DNA of 64,000 nucleotides from JBOGVZ01 sp050692985. GTDB taxonomy: Bacteria; Actinomycetota; UBA4738; CALAEC01. How positions within the stretch are numbered: the first letter of the stretch is position 1; every line of letters starts with the position of its first letter. The stretch spans positions 1-64,000 of the forward strand of contig JBOGVZ010000061.1 of the NCBI GenBank assembly GCA_050692985.1, read 5' to 3'. The position numbers were made by a program, and so were the translations under genes. Below the pieces are notes generated by a model. It worked only from the letters and a program-made list of their open reading frames with translations, had not been told where the DNA came from and made no database searches. Below, one piece after another: positions 1 to 7,357 of the stretch.

Positions 1-131
1 TGATCGGCTGACCGAGAACCACCAGGCTCTCCGGCCCTCAAGGTGAGGGCTTGTTCGCCATCCTCGGAAGACCGGGGAGGCCATGGAGAGCAGGGAGTGC
101 CTACTGCCTATTGACGGACGCTACTCGGCCC

Positions 132-270
132 GAGGAGGCCGGGGACCGGACGGCGAGCGAACCCCCCAGTGGAGAGGGGGGACCGGGGGGGTAGCTCGCC
201 CCGGGCGGAGGAGGCCGGGGACCGGACGGCGAGCGAACCCCCAGTGGAGAGGGGGGCCGGGGGGGTAGCT
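132..270. repeat. Two tandem copies of a hairpin-forming repeat
   Basis: Two copies (132-196 and 208-270) are nearly identical. Each has an arm GGCGAGC-gaa-CCCCC and a later arm GGGGGG-ta-GCTCGCC that can pair into an imperfect stem over an 18-base loop. The same arm sequences, in reverse orientation, recur 46 kb away at 46791-46969, so this is a dispersed family. No coding function is apparent. The rest of positions 1-316 shows no gene that I can support. Confidence 0.8.
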
Positions 271-303
271 CTCTCGTCCCTCCCCCATCCCCGGCCTCCG
301 TGG

Positions 304-309
304 GAGAAT
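304..309 (+). promoter_or_regulatory. Possible -10 box for a leaderless DUF72 transcript
   Basis: GAGAAT lies seven bases before the GTG start at 317 and no Shine-Dalgarno sequence is present. The spacing matches the other leaderless-type starts of this window. Confidence 0.35.
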
Positions 310-316
310 CCCCGCC

Positions 317-1030
317 GTGGCCGGGACGCTGTTCGTGGGCACCTCCGGGTTCGCCTACCAGGAATGGAAGGGCCCCTTCTACCCCGAGGGGCTCAAGGAC
401 GGAGACATGCTGCCGTTCTACTCGTCCCGGTTCCCCTCGGTCGAGATCAACTACACGTTCCGCCGGGCCCCCTCGCCGAAGACGGTGGCTGCGTGGGGGG
501 AGCGCTCGCCGGAGGGGTTCCGCTTCGCGCTGAAGGCGCACCAGCGCATCACCCACACGCTTCGGCTGGCGGACGCCGACGAGGCGGTGGGGGCGTTCCT
601 GGAGCGGGCCCGGGGGCTGGGCGACCGCCTGGGGCCGATCCTGTTCCAATGCCCGCCGAGCCTGCGGTTCGACCGGGCCCTGATCGAGCGATTCGTGGGG
701 TACCTGCCGCCCACCTTCGCCTGGGCAATGGAGTTCCGCCATCCATCGTGGGAGGAGGCCCGTGAGCTCCTGGCCGAGCAGGGCGTGGCCTGGTGCGTGG
801 CCGAGACCGACGAGCGGGAGGCCGGGGCGCCGACCTGGGAGCCGTTCGGGTACCTGCGGCTCCGGAAGGAAGCCTACGGGGAGGAGGACCTGGCGGCGTG
901 GGCCTCCGCGATCCACGGGGCCACGGAGGCCGGCCGGGACGTGTACTGCTACTTCAAGCACGAGGAGGGCGGGGACGCGCCCGGGTACGCCCGGCGGCTG
1001 GCCGAGCTGGCCGCTCAGGCCTCGTCGTAG
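317..1030 (+). CDS. DUF72 (YecE-like) family protein
   Basis: The 237-residue product is a single DUF72 domain. It begins with the family's N-terminal signature (GTSGFAYQEWKGPFYP), has VEINYTFRR near residue 43 and FRFALKAHQ near residue 76, and a conserved EFRHPSW near residue 140. DUF72 proteins have a TIM-barrel-like fold and no firmly established biochemical role. The start is GTG at 317 with a possible leaderless promoter. The 3' end overlaps the convergent phosphatase-like gene by 16 bases. There is no signal peptide or membrane segment, so it should be cytoplasmic. Family assignment is secure; function is unknown. Confidence 0.9.
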   Translation: MAGTLFVGTSGFAYQEWKGPFYPEGLKDGDMLPFYSSRFPSVEINYTFRRAPSPKTVAAWGERSPEGFRFALKAHQRITHTLRLADADEAVGAFLERARGLGDRLGPILFQCPPSLRFDRALIERFVGYLPPTFAWAMEFRHPSWEEARELLAEQGVAWCVAETDEREAGAPTWEPFGYLRLRKEAYGEEDLAAWASAIHGATEAGRDVYCYFKHEEGGDAPGYARRLAELAAQASS

Positions 1031-1842
1031 CGCGAGGCGATGACCTGGAAGCAGGGCCAGTAGGCCTCGGGCTGGACGTTGTCGTCCATCACCGCCACGG
1101 GGCCGGCCCGGCCCTGGGACCGAGCCACGACCAGGGCGGGGTCGTTGATGTCGGCGATCGAGACCGTGTCGATGCCCGCCTCGATGGCCGCCCCGGCGAA
1201 CCCATGGTCCGCGAAGACCAGGTCGGGGCTGGACACCTCCAGCATCCGCTCCATGGCCTCGGGGCTGTGGGTGTGGAGCGCCGAGGCCCGGTCGGTCAGC
1301 ACGGCCACCCCGGCGAAGTGGCGGATCTGACGCTTGCGGTCGCCGTGCTTCCAGGTGAAGCCCTCCAGGGGCCGCAGCAGCTTGGCGCCTCGCTCCTCGA
1401 GCAGGTGCCCGGTGGCCTGGTACAGGAGCGGCAGCCCGGTGGGATGCCCGGTGGCCAGCAGGACCCGCTCGCCGCGCCGGGCCGCTTCCGCCAGGCGGTC
1501 CCCCACCTCTTCCAGCGCCGCCAGGACCTTGTCGGGATCCACGCTCACCAGGCCGTGCCGGAGGGTCGGGTCCGGGGAGAAGCCGCCGGCCTCCGCCATC
1601 AGGGCCAGCACGTCCTCGAACGGGACCCCGGAGACCCCGGTGAGGCCGAACTGCGAGTCGGGATCACCCTCCACCAGCCGCTTGAGCTTCCACAGGACAT
1701 TGGGCCGGTCGTGGGAGTTGACCCCGGCCACGCCGCCGTCGAGGAGGGCGCTCCGCAGGGCCTCCCTGGGGAACGCCCCCGGCTGCCAGGGGTCGGCTTC
1801 CGCGGGAGGAGGCAGGTGTGCTTTCCTTCCCATCGCACCCAT
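1015..1842 (-). CDS. Phosphatase-like protein of an actinobacterial family
   Basis: A 275-residue protein resembling Streptomyces proteins annotated simply as phosphatase. Visible motifs are LLATGHPTG in the middle, an ALHTHSPEAM segment, VFADHGFAGAA and a C-terminal ADINDPALVVARSQGR. The conserved His, Asp and Gly residues are compatible with a metal-dependent phosphoesterase, but I cannot identify a substrate. Two adjacent in-frame ATGs (1842 and 1833) are possible starts. The gene converges on and overlaps the DUF72 gene and is divergent from the dehydrogenase pair starting at 1863. The family resemblance is from memory and the catalytic role is inferred. Confidence 0.6.
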   Translation of the reverse strand: MGAMGRKAHLPPPAEADPWQPGAFPREALRSALLDGGVAGVNSHDRPNVLWKLKRLVEGDPDSQFGLTGVSGVPFEDVLALMAEAGGFSPDPTLRHGLVSVDPDKVLAALEEVGDRLAEAARRGERVLLATGHPTGLPLLYQATGHLLEERGAKLLRPLEGFTWKHGDRKRQIRHFAGVAVLTDRASALHTHSPEAMERMLEVSSPDLVFADHGFAGAAIEAGIDTVSIADINDPALVVARSQGRAGPVAVMDDNVQPEAYWPCFQVIASRYDEA

Positions 1843-1862
1843 CCTACCGGGAGGTTCCCGAG

Positions 1863-2633
1863 ATGCCGGAGCTGGACGGCAAGGTCGCGCTGATCACGGG
1901 CGGGAGCAAGGGGATCGGACGGGCCATCGCCCTGGCCTTCGCCGAGGCGGGGGCCGACGTGGCCCTGGCGGCCCGGAGCCCCGAGGACCTCGAGCGGGCC
2001 GCCAAGGAGGTCGAGGCCATGGGACGCCGGGCGGCGGCGATCCCCACCGACGTGGCCGACCCCGAGCAGGTGCGGGCCATGGTCGACCGGACCGTGGCGG
2101 ACCTGGGCACCGTGGACATCCTGGTGAACAACGCGGGGGGCGCCCCGTTTTTCTCCACCGTCGACTCGATGCGGGAGGACGGGTTCGAGAAGTACTTCCG
2201 GATCAACTTCACCAGCGCCTTCTACTGCACGAAGGCCGTGGCCCCGATCCTGCTGGAGAAGCGGAGCGGGTCGATGATCGCCGTGGCCTCCGTGGCGGGG
2301 TACATCGCCAGCCCGGGGCTCACGTACTACGCCTCCGCCAAGGCCGCGCTGATCAACTTCACGAAGACGGTGGCCCGGGAGTGGGCCCCGTTTGGGGTCC
2401 GGGCCAACGCGATCGCTCCCGGGTGGATCGAGACCGAGATGAACGCCGAGGCCCGCCAAGATCCTTCGTTCGAGGAGGGGGTGCGGTCCACGATCCCCAT
2501 GGGCCGGTGGGGCAGGCCCGAGGAGGTGGCCGCCGTGGCCCTGTTCCTGGCCTCGGGGGCCGCCTCGTTCATGACCGGGTCCGTGGTGCTGGTGGACGGC
2601 GGCCAGACCCTGGCCAACCTCACCGGGGCATGA
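1863..2633 (+). CDS. Short-chain dehydrogenase/reductase (FabG-like)
   Basis: A 256-residue classical SDR. It has the NAD(P) motif TGGSKGIG near residue 13, NNAGG near residue 90, and the catalytic Ser and Tyr-x-x-x-Lys (YYASAK) around residues 140-160. The C-terminal segment FMTGSVVLVDGG is typical of 3-oxoacyl-ACP reductase-like enzymes. The ATG at 1863 is preceded by GGGAGG and agrees with the family's N-terminus; an upstream in-frame ATG at 1818 would run into the divergent gene. Its stop overlaps the next SDR start in an ATGA arrangement, so the two should be co-translated. The substrate cannot be read from sequence. Confidence 0.9.
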   Translation: MPELDGKVALITGGSKGIGRAIALAFAEAGADVALAARSPEDLERAAKEVEAMGRRAAAIPTDVADPEQVRAMVDRTVADLGTVDILVNNAGGAPFFSTVDSMREDGFEKYFRINFTSAFYCTKAVAPILLEKRSGSMIAVASVAGYIASPGLTYYASAKAALINFTKTVAREWAPFGVRANAIAPGWIETEMNAEARQDPSFEEGVRSTIPMGRWGRPEEVAAVALFLASGAASFMTGSVVLVDGGQTLANLTGA

Positions 2634-3424
2634 GCAAGGTCTGCGTGGTCACCGGGGCCTCCGGGGGCATCGGGGAGTCCGCGGCCCGGCGCCTGGCCCG
2701 GAGCGGCGCCACCGTGGTCCTGGCCGCCCGGCGGGAGGACCGTCTGCGGGCGGTGGCGGAGGAAATCGGCGAGGGGGCCTCGTGGGTGGCCTGCGACGTG
2801 GCTCGCCACGAGGACGTCGAGCGCCTCCGGGACGAGGTCCAGGCCCGCCACGGTGGGTGCGACGTCCTGGTGAACAACGCCGGCGTCCCGGGCGGGGGGC
2901 CGTTCGCCGAGGCCTCGCTGGACCGCCTTCGAGCCGTGATCGACGTGAACCTCGTGGGGGTCGTCGCCTGCACCAAGGTGTTCCTGCCGCTGCTGGAGCG
3001 GTCGCGGGGGCACGTCGTGAACGTGGCCTCGCTGGCGGGCCGGTACGCCCTCCCCGGCGCGGCCGTCTACTCGGCCACCAAGCACGCCGTGGTGGCGTTC
3101 TCCGAGTCCCTGTACCACGAGCTGGGGCCGAGGGGCGTCATGGTCACGGTGGTCAACCCCGGACTGGTGGCCACGGAGGGGTTCTTCCCGGCCGACAGCC
3201 CCCTGTGGAAGGAGCGGTGGCTCCGGCCGTTCATCATGCGGCCCGAGCGGATCGCCGGCGTGATCGCCGACATCGTCCGGAACCGGCGCGGGCCGGAGGT
3301 CTCGGTCCCCCGGTGGCTGGCCTCGCCGCAGGCGGTCCGGGTGCTCGTTCCGCCCCTGTACCGGGCCGCCCTGGCCCGCCTGGTGGGCGCCCGGGCCGGC
3401 CGCTCCGAACCCCCACCCGGGTAG
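2630..3424 (+). CDS. Short-chain dehydrogenase/reductase, second of a coupled pair
   Basis: A 264-residue SDR with TGASGGIG at the N-terminus, NNAG near residue 83, the active-site serine in VASLAGRYA and the YSATKH Tyr/Lys pair near residues 146-150. The C-terminal extension (about residues 190-264) with an Arg-rich end resembles SDRs related to ketoacyl or steroid-type reductases rather than FabG. The ATG overlaps the stop of the preceding SDR by four bases. The two SDRs differ clearly in sequence, so they are not a recent duplication. The physiological substrate is unknown; a joint role in lipid or ketone metabolism is only inferred from the pairing. Confidence 0.88.
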   Translation: MSKVCVVTGASGGIGESAARRLARSGATVVLAARREDRLRAVAEEIGEGASWVACDVARHEDVERLRDEVQARHGGCDVLVNNAGVPGGGPFAEASLDRLRAVIDVNLVGVVACTKVFLPLLERSRGHVVNVASLAGRYALPGAAVYSATKHAVVAFSESLYHELGPRGVMVTVVNPGLVATEGFFPADSPLWKERWLRPFIMRPERIAGVIADIVRNRRGPEVSVPRWLASPQAVRVLVPPLYRAALARLVGARAGRSEPPPG

Positions 3425-3489
3425 GCTCCCGCCGGCCGGGGAAGCCGAAGAGGGCCGGAAGGACGCCGGCCTCGTTCACGACCCTCGGA

Positions 3490-3879
3490 TCAGCGACGGA
3501 AGGACGAGGCGGTGGTGACCAGGAGGTAGATGATCGCCCCGTACAGCAACAAGCCGAGCAGCGTGAAGATGTTGAAGAAGCTGATCAGGGAGATCAGGTT
3601 CAACAGCGCCCCGAGGCCGGCCAGCCCGAGCCCCAGCAGCCGACCCTGCTCCCGTAGCGCCATGACCTGCACCCCGGCGTAGATCGCCGCGGCGCCCAGC
3701 GCCAGTCCGAGCAGGGCGTACACGAGCACGACGCCGCCAACCTGAAGGAGGAACAGGCCGCCGAGGATCGAGAGGCCTCCGGCCACGAACAACAGGATCG
3801 CGGCGATCGTGACGTTCTGCGGACGGTCGGCGGGAGAACCGGCGGGCGGGGGTGTTCCTGCGGGTGGCTGCTGTGCCAC
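3490..3879 (-). CDS. Small integral membrane protein, unknown function
   Basis: The preferred start is GTG at 3879 because an excellent AAGGAGG lies five bases upstream; a longer reading to 3936 has no such site. The 129-residue product has a Pro/Ala/Gly-rich cytoplasmic N-terminus (about 25 residues), then four hydrophobic segments beginning at NVTIAAILLFVAGG and ending at LLGLLLYGAIIYLLV. This topology resembles small DUF-type actinobacterial membrane proteins, but I recognise no specific family. It is convergent with the SDR pair and lies downstream of the methyltransferase gene on the same strand, separated by about 120 bases. Confidence 0.7.
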   Translation of the reverse strand: MAQQPPAGTPPPAGSPADRPQNVTIAAILLFVAGGLSILGGLFLLQVGGVVLVYALLGLALGAAAIYAGVQVMALREQGRLLGLGLAGLGALLNLISLISFFNIFTLLGLLLYGAIIYLLVTTASSFRR

Positions 3880-3999
3880 GAAGACCTCCTTCGTTAGGGT
3901 TCCGGCGACTGTACTGGCCGCCAGGGGCACTGTCAAAAACTCTCCCTCACCCCGCCCACCGCACGGCGTTCCTGGAGTCGATGTCGCTGCCGTAACGAT

Positions 4000-4728
4000 C
4001 TAGACGCGGACGCAGCGCCACACGGCCAGCCGCCACAGGAGGCGGCTTCCGCGGCGCCGCAGATCGACCAGGCCCTGAGCCATCATCCGGGCCAGGGCCT
4101 TCGACCGCGCCAGCAACGCGGGCAGGGGGAGCTCGCGCTCCAGCACCCGCTCCAGGTTGGCCGCCCCGAACAGACGCCGGGCGGTCTCCAAGACCCGGCG
4201 CTCGTCCTGGATGCTGCCGGTGGGCAGGTACAGGCGGCCCCCGGGGCGCAGGTGCTCGCCCACCGTCTCCAGCATGGCCACCGGGACCTCGGCTCCGGTG
4301 GGGCCACCGGCGTGTCCTCCGGGGAACCAGTCGGTAGCCGCGGCCAGCTCATCGGGGATCCCGGAGACGTCACCCACCACCACGTCGGCGACCACCCCGG
4401 GCAGCGGCTCCAGCAGGCTCCCCGCCCGGAACTCCGTGTGCTCCTCGAGCCCGAGCCGCCGGGCGTTGTCCGCGGCGACCCGCACGGCCTCCGGCGAGAT
4501 GTCCGTCCCGTAGGTGCGGCCGGCGCCGAGACGGGCGGCCACGAAGCTGAGGATCCCGCTGCCGCAGCCGACGTCGATCACCGTCTCGCCCGGGTGCACC
4601 TCCAGGGCCTCGGCCACGAGCCTGCTGGTGTGGGTGGGCACGAACACCGACGGGGACAGTCGGAGGACGAACGGGCCCGTCCTGCCCTTCCACTCGAACT
4701 CCCGGGCGGGGGCGGAGGAAGACATCAT
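4000..4728 (-). CDS. SAM-dependent methyltransferase
   Basis: About 242 residues. Motif I of class I methyltransferases is clear (IDVGCGSGILS), followed by an acidic strand end (YGTDIS) and a motif-III-like region. The place where N6-methylases have an NPP motif reads VGDVSG, so an amino-N methyltransferase of that type is unlikely; the layout recalls PrmA-like or small-molecule methyltransferases. A longer ORF extends to 4947 but would overlap the pyruvate kinase gene, and GGGAG sits just before the double ATG at 4728/4725. It is the last gene of an apparent acuC-pyk-methyltransferase run. The substrate is unknown. Confidence 0.75.
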   Translation of the reverse strand: MMSSSAPAREFEWKGRTGPFVLRLSPSVFVPTHTSRLVAEALEVHPGETVIDVGCGSGILSFVAARLGAGRTYGTDISPEAVRVAADNARRLGLEEHTEFRAGSLLEPLPGVVADVVVGDVSGIPDELAAATDWFPGGHAGGPTGAEVPVAMLETVGEHLRPGGRLYLPTGSIQDERRVLETARRLFGAANLERVLERELPLPALLARSKALARMMAQGLVDLRRRGSRLLWRLAVWRCVRV

Positions 4729-4784
4729 GCTCCCGGCAATGTACGCCACGCGACCCCGGCGTGCGGGGCGCTCGGCCGCACCCC

Positions 4785-6188
4785 TCATCCCGCCAGGCGG
4801 TGGACCTTGAGCAGGTTCGTCCGCGCCAGCCCGAACGGCGTGGAAGCCACCAGGACCGCCGGGTCGCCGGGACCGGCGAGGCCGGCCTGACGGAGGAGGC
4901 GGTCCATGACGTCCAGCATCTGGTCGGTGCTGCCGGGGACCACACATCCCCGGGGCACGATCCCCCGGTGGAGCGTCAGGCGGCGGACCACCCGGGGCTC
5001 GGGAGACAGGGCCAGGATGGGGACCCGGGGCCCGGCCGAGGACAGGAGGGCGGCCGTCCGTCCCGTCCTGGTGAAGCAGGCCACCGCGACCGCGCCGCCC
5101 TCCCGGGCGATGTCGGCGGCCGCCCGGGCCACGGCATGCGCGTCGGACGGTGCCGGGGCGCCCCGCTCGGCGGGAGCCGGGAGGAACCGAGCCCCGCGCG
5201 TCTCGGCGACGGTGGCGATCCGGACCGCCGTGGCCGCCGCTTCGACCGGATGGGAGCCGATGGCCGTCTCCGCCGAGAGCAGGATCGCGTCGGCCCCCTC
5301 GAAGACCGCGTTCGCCACGTCGCCGGCCTCGGCCCGGGTGGGCTGCGGGACGTCCACCATGGACTCCAGCATCTGGGTGGCCACCACCACCGGTACCCCC
5401 GCCGCCCGGGCGCTGGAGACGAGCTCCTTCTGCAACACCGGGATCTCCTCCGGTGAGGCCTCCACCCCCAGGTCGCCCCGGGCCACCATGAGCGCGTCGG
5501 CCACCTCCAGGATCCGGGCTGCGTCCTCCACCGCCGCCCGGGTCTCCACCTTGGCCACGATCCGGGGGCCGTCCGTCCCCAGCAGCTCCCCGAGCTCGGT
5601 CACGTCCTCGGCCCGGCGGACGAAGGATTGGGCCACCAGGTCCACGCCGGCCGAGAGGGCCCAGGCCGCATCGGCCCGGTCCTTCTCGCCGATCGCCGGC
5701 AGTCCCAGGCGTGCCGCCGGGACGTTGACGCCGGCCCGCGACCGGGCCCGGCCGCCCCGCACGACCTCGGTGACCACGTCCCCGGCGGAGGACTCGACCC
5801 GGAGCTCGACGTCTCCGTCCGAGAGCAGGACCCGGTCCCCCGGCTCGAGGTCCGCGGCCAGCCCCGGGTGGGACGTGGAGGCGCCGGTCTCGTCGCCGGG
5901 GCCCGCGAGGCCGGCACGGAGCACGAACCGCTCACCGGTCCGCAGCTCCACCGCGCCGCCCGCCACCTCCCTCAGCCGGACCTTGGGACCCGACAGGTCG
6001 GCCAGGACGCCGACGGGCCGCCCGGCCCGGTCGGCGGCCTCCCGGACCGAGGCCAGCAGCCGGTCGTGCTCCTCCCGGGTCCCGTGGGAGCAGTTGATCC
6101 GGCCCACGTCCATGCCGGCGGCCACCAGCTCCGGCACCAGCGAGGCCGTGGCCGGGCCCAGCGTGCACACGAGCTTCGTGGCCCGCAC
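4785..6188 (-). CDS. pyk: Pyruvate kinase
   Basis: Converts phosphoenolpyruvate and ADP to pyruvate and ATP in glycolysis. The 467-residue length is normal. Motifs in order are GRINCSHG near residue 29, DLSGPKVR near 64, the KVETRAAVED strand, the metal/substrate loop MVARGDLGVE, ATQMLESM and the long PTRAEAGDVANAVFEGADA helix. The C-terminal allosteric domain follows. The usual RxNFSHG motif has Cys in place of Phe here, which is a small oddity. The gene starts three bases after the acuC stop, so the two are almost certainly one operon. I am sure of the function. Confidence 0.96.
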   Translation of the reverse strand: MRATKLVCTLGPATASLVPELVAAGMDVGRINCSHGTREEHDRLLASVREAADRAGRPVGVLADLSGPKVRLREVAGGAVELRTGERFVLRAGLAGPGDETGASTSHPGLAADLEPGDRVLLSDGDVELRVESSAGDVVTEVVRGGRARSRAGVNVPAARLGLPAIGEKDRADAAWALSAGVDLVAQSFVRRAEDVTELGELLGTDGPRIVAKVETRAAVEDAARILEVADALMVARGDLGVEASPEEIPVLQKELVSSARAAGVPVVVATQMLESMVDVPQPTRAEAGDVANAVFEGADAILLSAETAIGSHPVEAAATAVRIATVAETRGARFLPAPAERGAPAPSDAHAVARAAADIAREGGAVAVACFTRTGRTAALLSSAGPRVPILALSPEPRVVRRLTLHRGIVPRGCVVPGSTDQMLDVMDRLLRQAGLAGPGDPAVLVASTPFGLARTNLLKVHRLAG

Positions 6189-6191
6189 GGC

Positions 6192-7325
6192 TCAGTCGTC
6201 CGCGAACAGGGCCCGCTTGACCTCGGCCACCACCCCGGCCGTCTCGGACCGGTTCTCCCCGGCCGCGGGGGGCTCCTCGGAGAGCCGCTCCGGCACCGGG
6301 CCGCCGGCCTTGTCCCGGGCCAGCCGCATCCATGCCTCGGGGAGCTCGTCGGGGACGTCGCGCTCGGCCATCTCCGCGAAGTAGATCGTCCAGGCGCGGG
6401 GGACCACCCGGGCCCACTGGTAACCGCCTCCGCCGGTGGCCACCCACCGGCCCCCCGCGACGTCGTGCGCCAGGCGGTGGAGCTCCCGGGCCGCCTCCCG
6501 ATACGCGCGCGTCGACAGGGCCAGGTGGGCCAGCGGGTCGGTGTGGTGGGTGTCGCATCCGAGCTGGGAGACGAGCACGTCGGGCCGGAAGCGTCGGACC
6601 GCGGTCGGGACGATCTCGCGGAACGCCTCCAGCCAGCCATCGTCGGAGGTGTACGGGGGCAGGGGCACGTTCACCTTGGTGCCCTCCGCATCGCCGGCCC
6701 CCCGCTCATCGACGAACCCGGTCCCCGGGAACAGGTACCGGCCCGACTCGTGGAGCGAGATCGTCAGCACGCGGGAGTCCTCGTAGAAGATGGCCTGCGG
6801 ACCGTCGCCGTGATGGACGTCCACGTCGACATACGCGACGCGCTCCACCCCTTGTCGGAGCAGCCAGGCGATAGCGATGGCCGGATCGTCGTACACGCAG
6901 AACCCCGAGGCCCGCTCCGGCATGGCGTGGTGCAGGCCACCCGCCGGGTTGAATGCGTGCTGGGCCCGGCCCGAGAACACCGCCTCGGCCGCCACCACCG
7001 ACCCCCCGGCCACCCGGGCAGAGGCCTCGTGCATGTCCGGGAAGATGGGGTTGTCACCGGGCCCGAAGCCGTACCGCCACCAGTCGCCGGCCTCCCCCGC
7101 TCCGGCGCGCTTCACGGCATGGACGTATCGCTCGGTGTGAACGAGCTGGAGCTCATCGTCGGAGGCCACGCGGGCGGGGACCTCGGTGACCCCGGTGTGG
7201 AGCATCCCGTAGGCGGCGATCAGCTCCCGGGTGAGCAAGACCCGCATCGGCCGGAGGGGATGCTGGGGCCCGTGGTCGTACGCCGTGATCTCCGGCGAGT
7301 ACACGAGCTCGACCGCCGCGCTCAC
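6192..7325 (-). CDS. acuC: Histone-deacetylase-superfamily protein, AcuC type
   Basis: A 377-residue zinc-dependent deacetylase of the acetoin-utilisation (AcuC) branch, which in Bacillus deacetylates acetyl-CoA synthetase. The His pair is in NPAGGLHHAM, the zinc ligands are in DVDVHHGDG and LGCDTHHTDPLA, and the catalytic Tyr loop is GGGGYQW. The start is GTG at 7325, six bases after a TAAAGT box with no Shine-Dalgarno sequence, suggesting leaderless initiation. It heads a run with pyk three bases downstream. A role in controlling acetyl-CoA or acetate metabolism is inferred from the family; the target enzyme is not encoded nearby. Confidence 0.88.
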   Translation of the reverse strand: MSAAVELVYSPEITAYDHGPQHPLRPMRVLLTRELIAAYGMLHTGVTEVPARVASDDELQLVHTERYVHAVKRAGAGEAGDWWRYGFGPGDNPIFPDMHEASARVAGGSVVAAEAVFSGRAQHAFNPAGGLHHAMPERASGFCVYDDPAIAIAWLLRQGVERVAYVDVDVHHGDGPQAIFYEDSRVLTISLHESGRYLFPGTGFVDERGAGDAEGTKVNVPLPPYTSDDGWLEAFREIVPTAVRRFRPDVLVSQLGCDTHHTDPLAHLALSTRAYREAARELHRLAHDVAGGRWVATGGGGYQWARVVPRAWTIYFAEMAERDVPDELPEAWMRLARDKAGGPVPERLSEEPPAAGENRSETAGVVAEVKRALFADD

Positions 7326-7331
7326 GAGGTC

Positions 7332-7337
7332 ACTTTA
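7332..7337 (-). promoter_or_regulatory. Leaderless-type -10 box (TAAAGT) for acuC
   Basis: TAAAGT on the minus strand is followed after six bases by the GTG start of acuC. No ribosome binding site intervenes. Confidence 0.5.
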
Positions 7338-7357
7338 CGAGCAGGCCGCGCGGCCCG

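Noticed and set aside
132..270. Insertion sequence end or transposon
   Set aside because: No transposase gene, terminal inverted repeats or target-site duplication is visible at either repeat locus.
4728..4947. N-terminal extension of the methyltransferase
   Set aside because: It overlaps the pyruvate kinase gene in another frame and has low-complexity Arg/Pro/Gly content.
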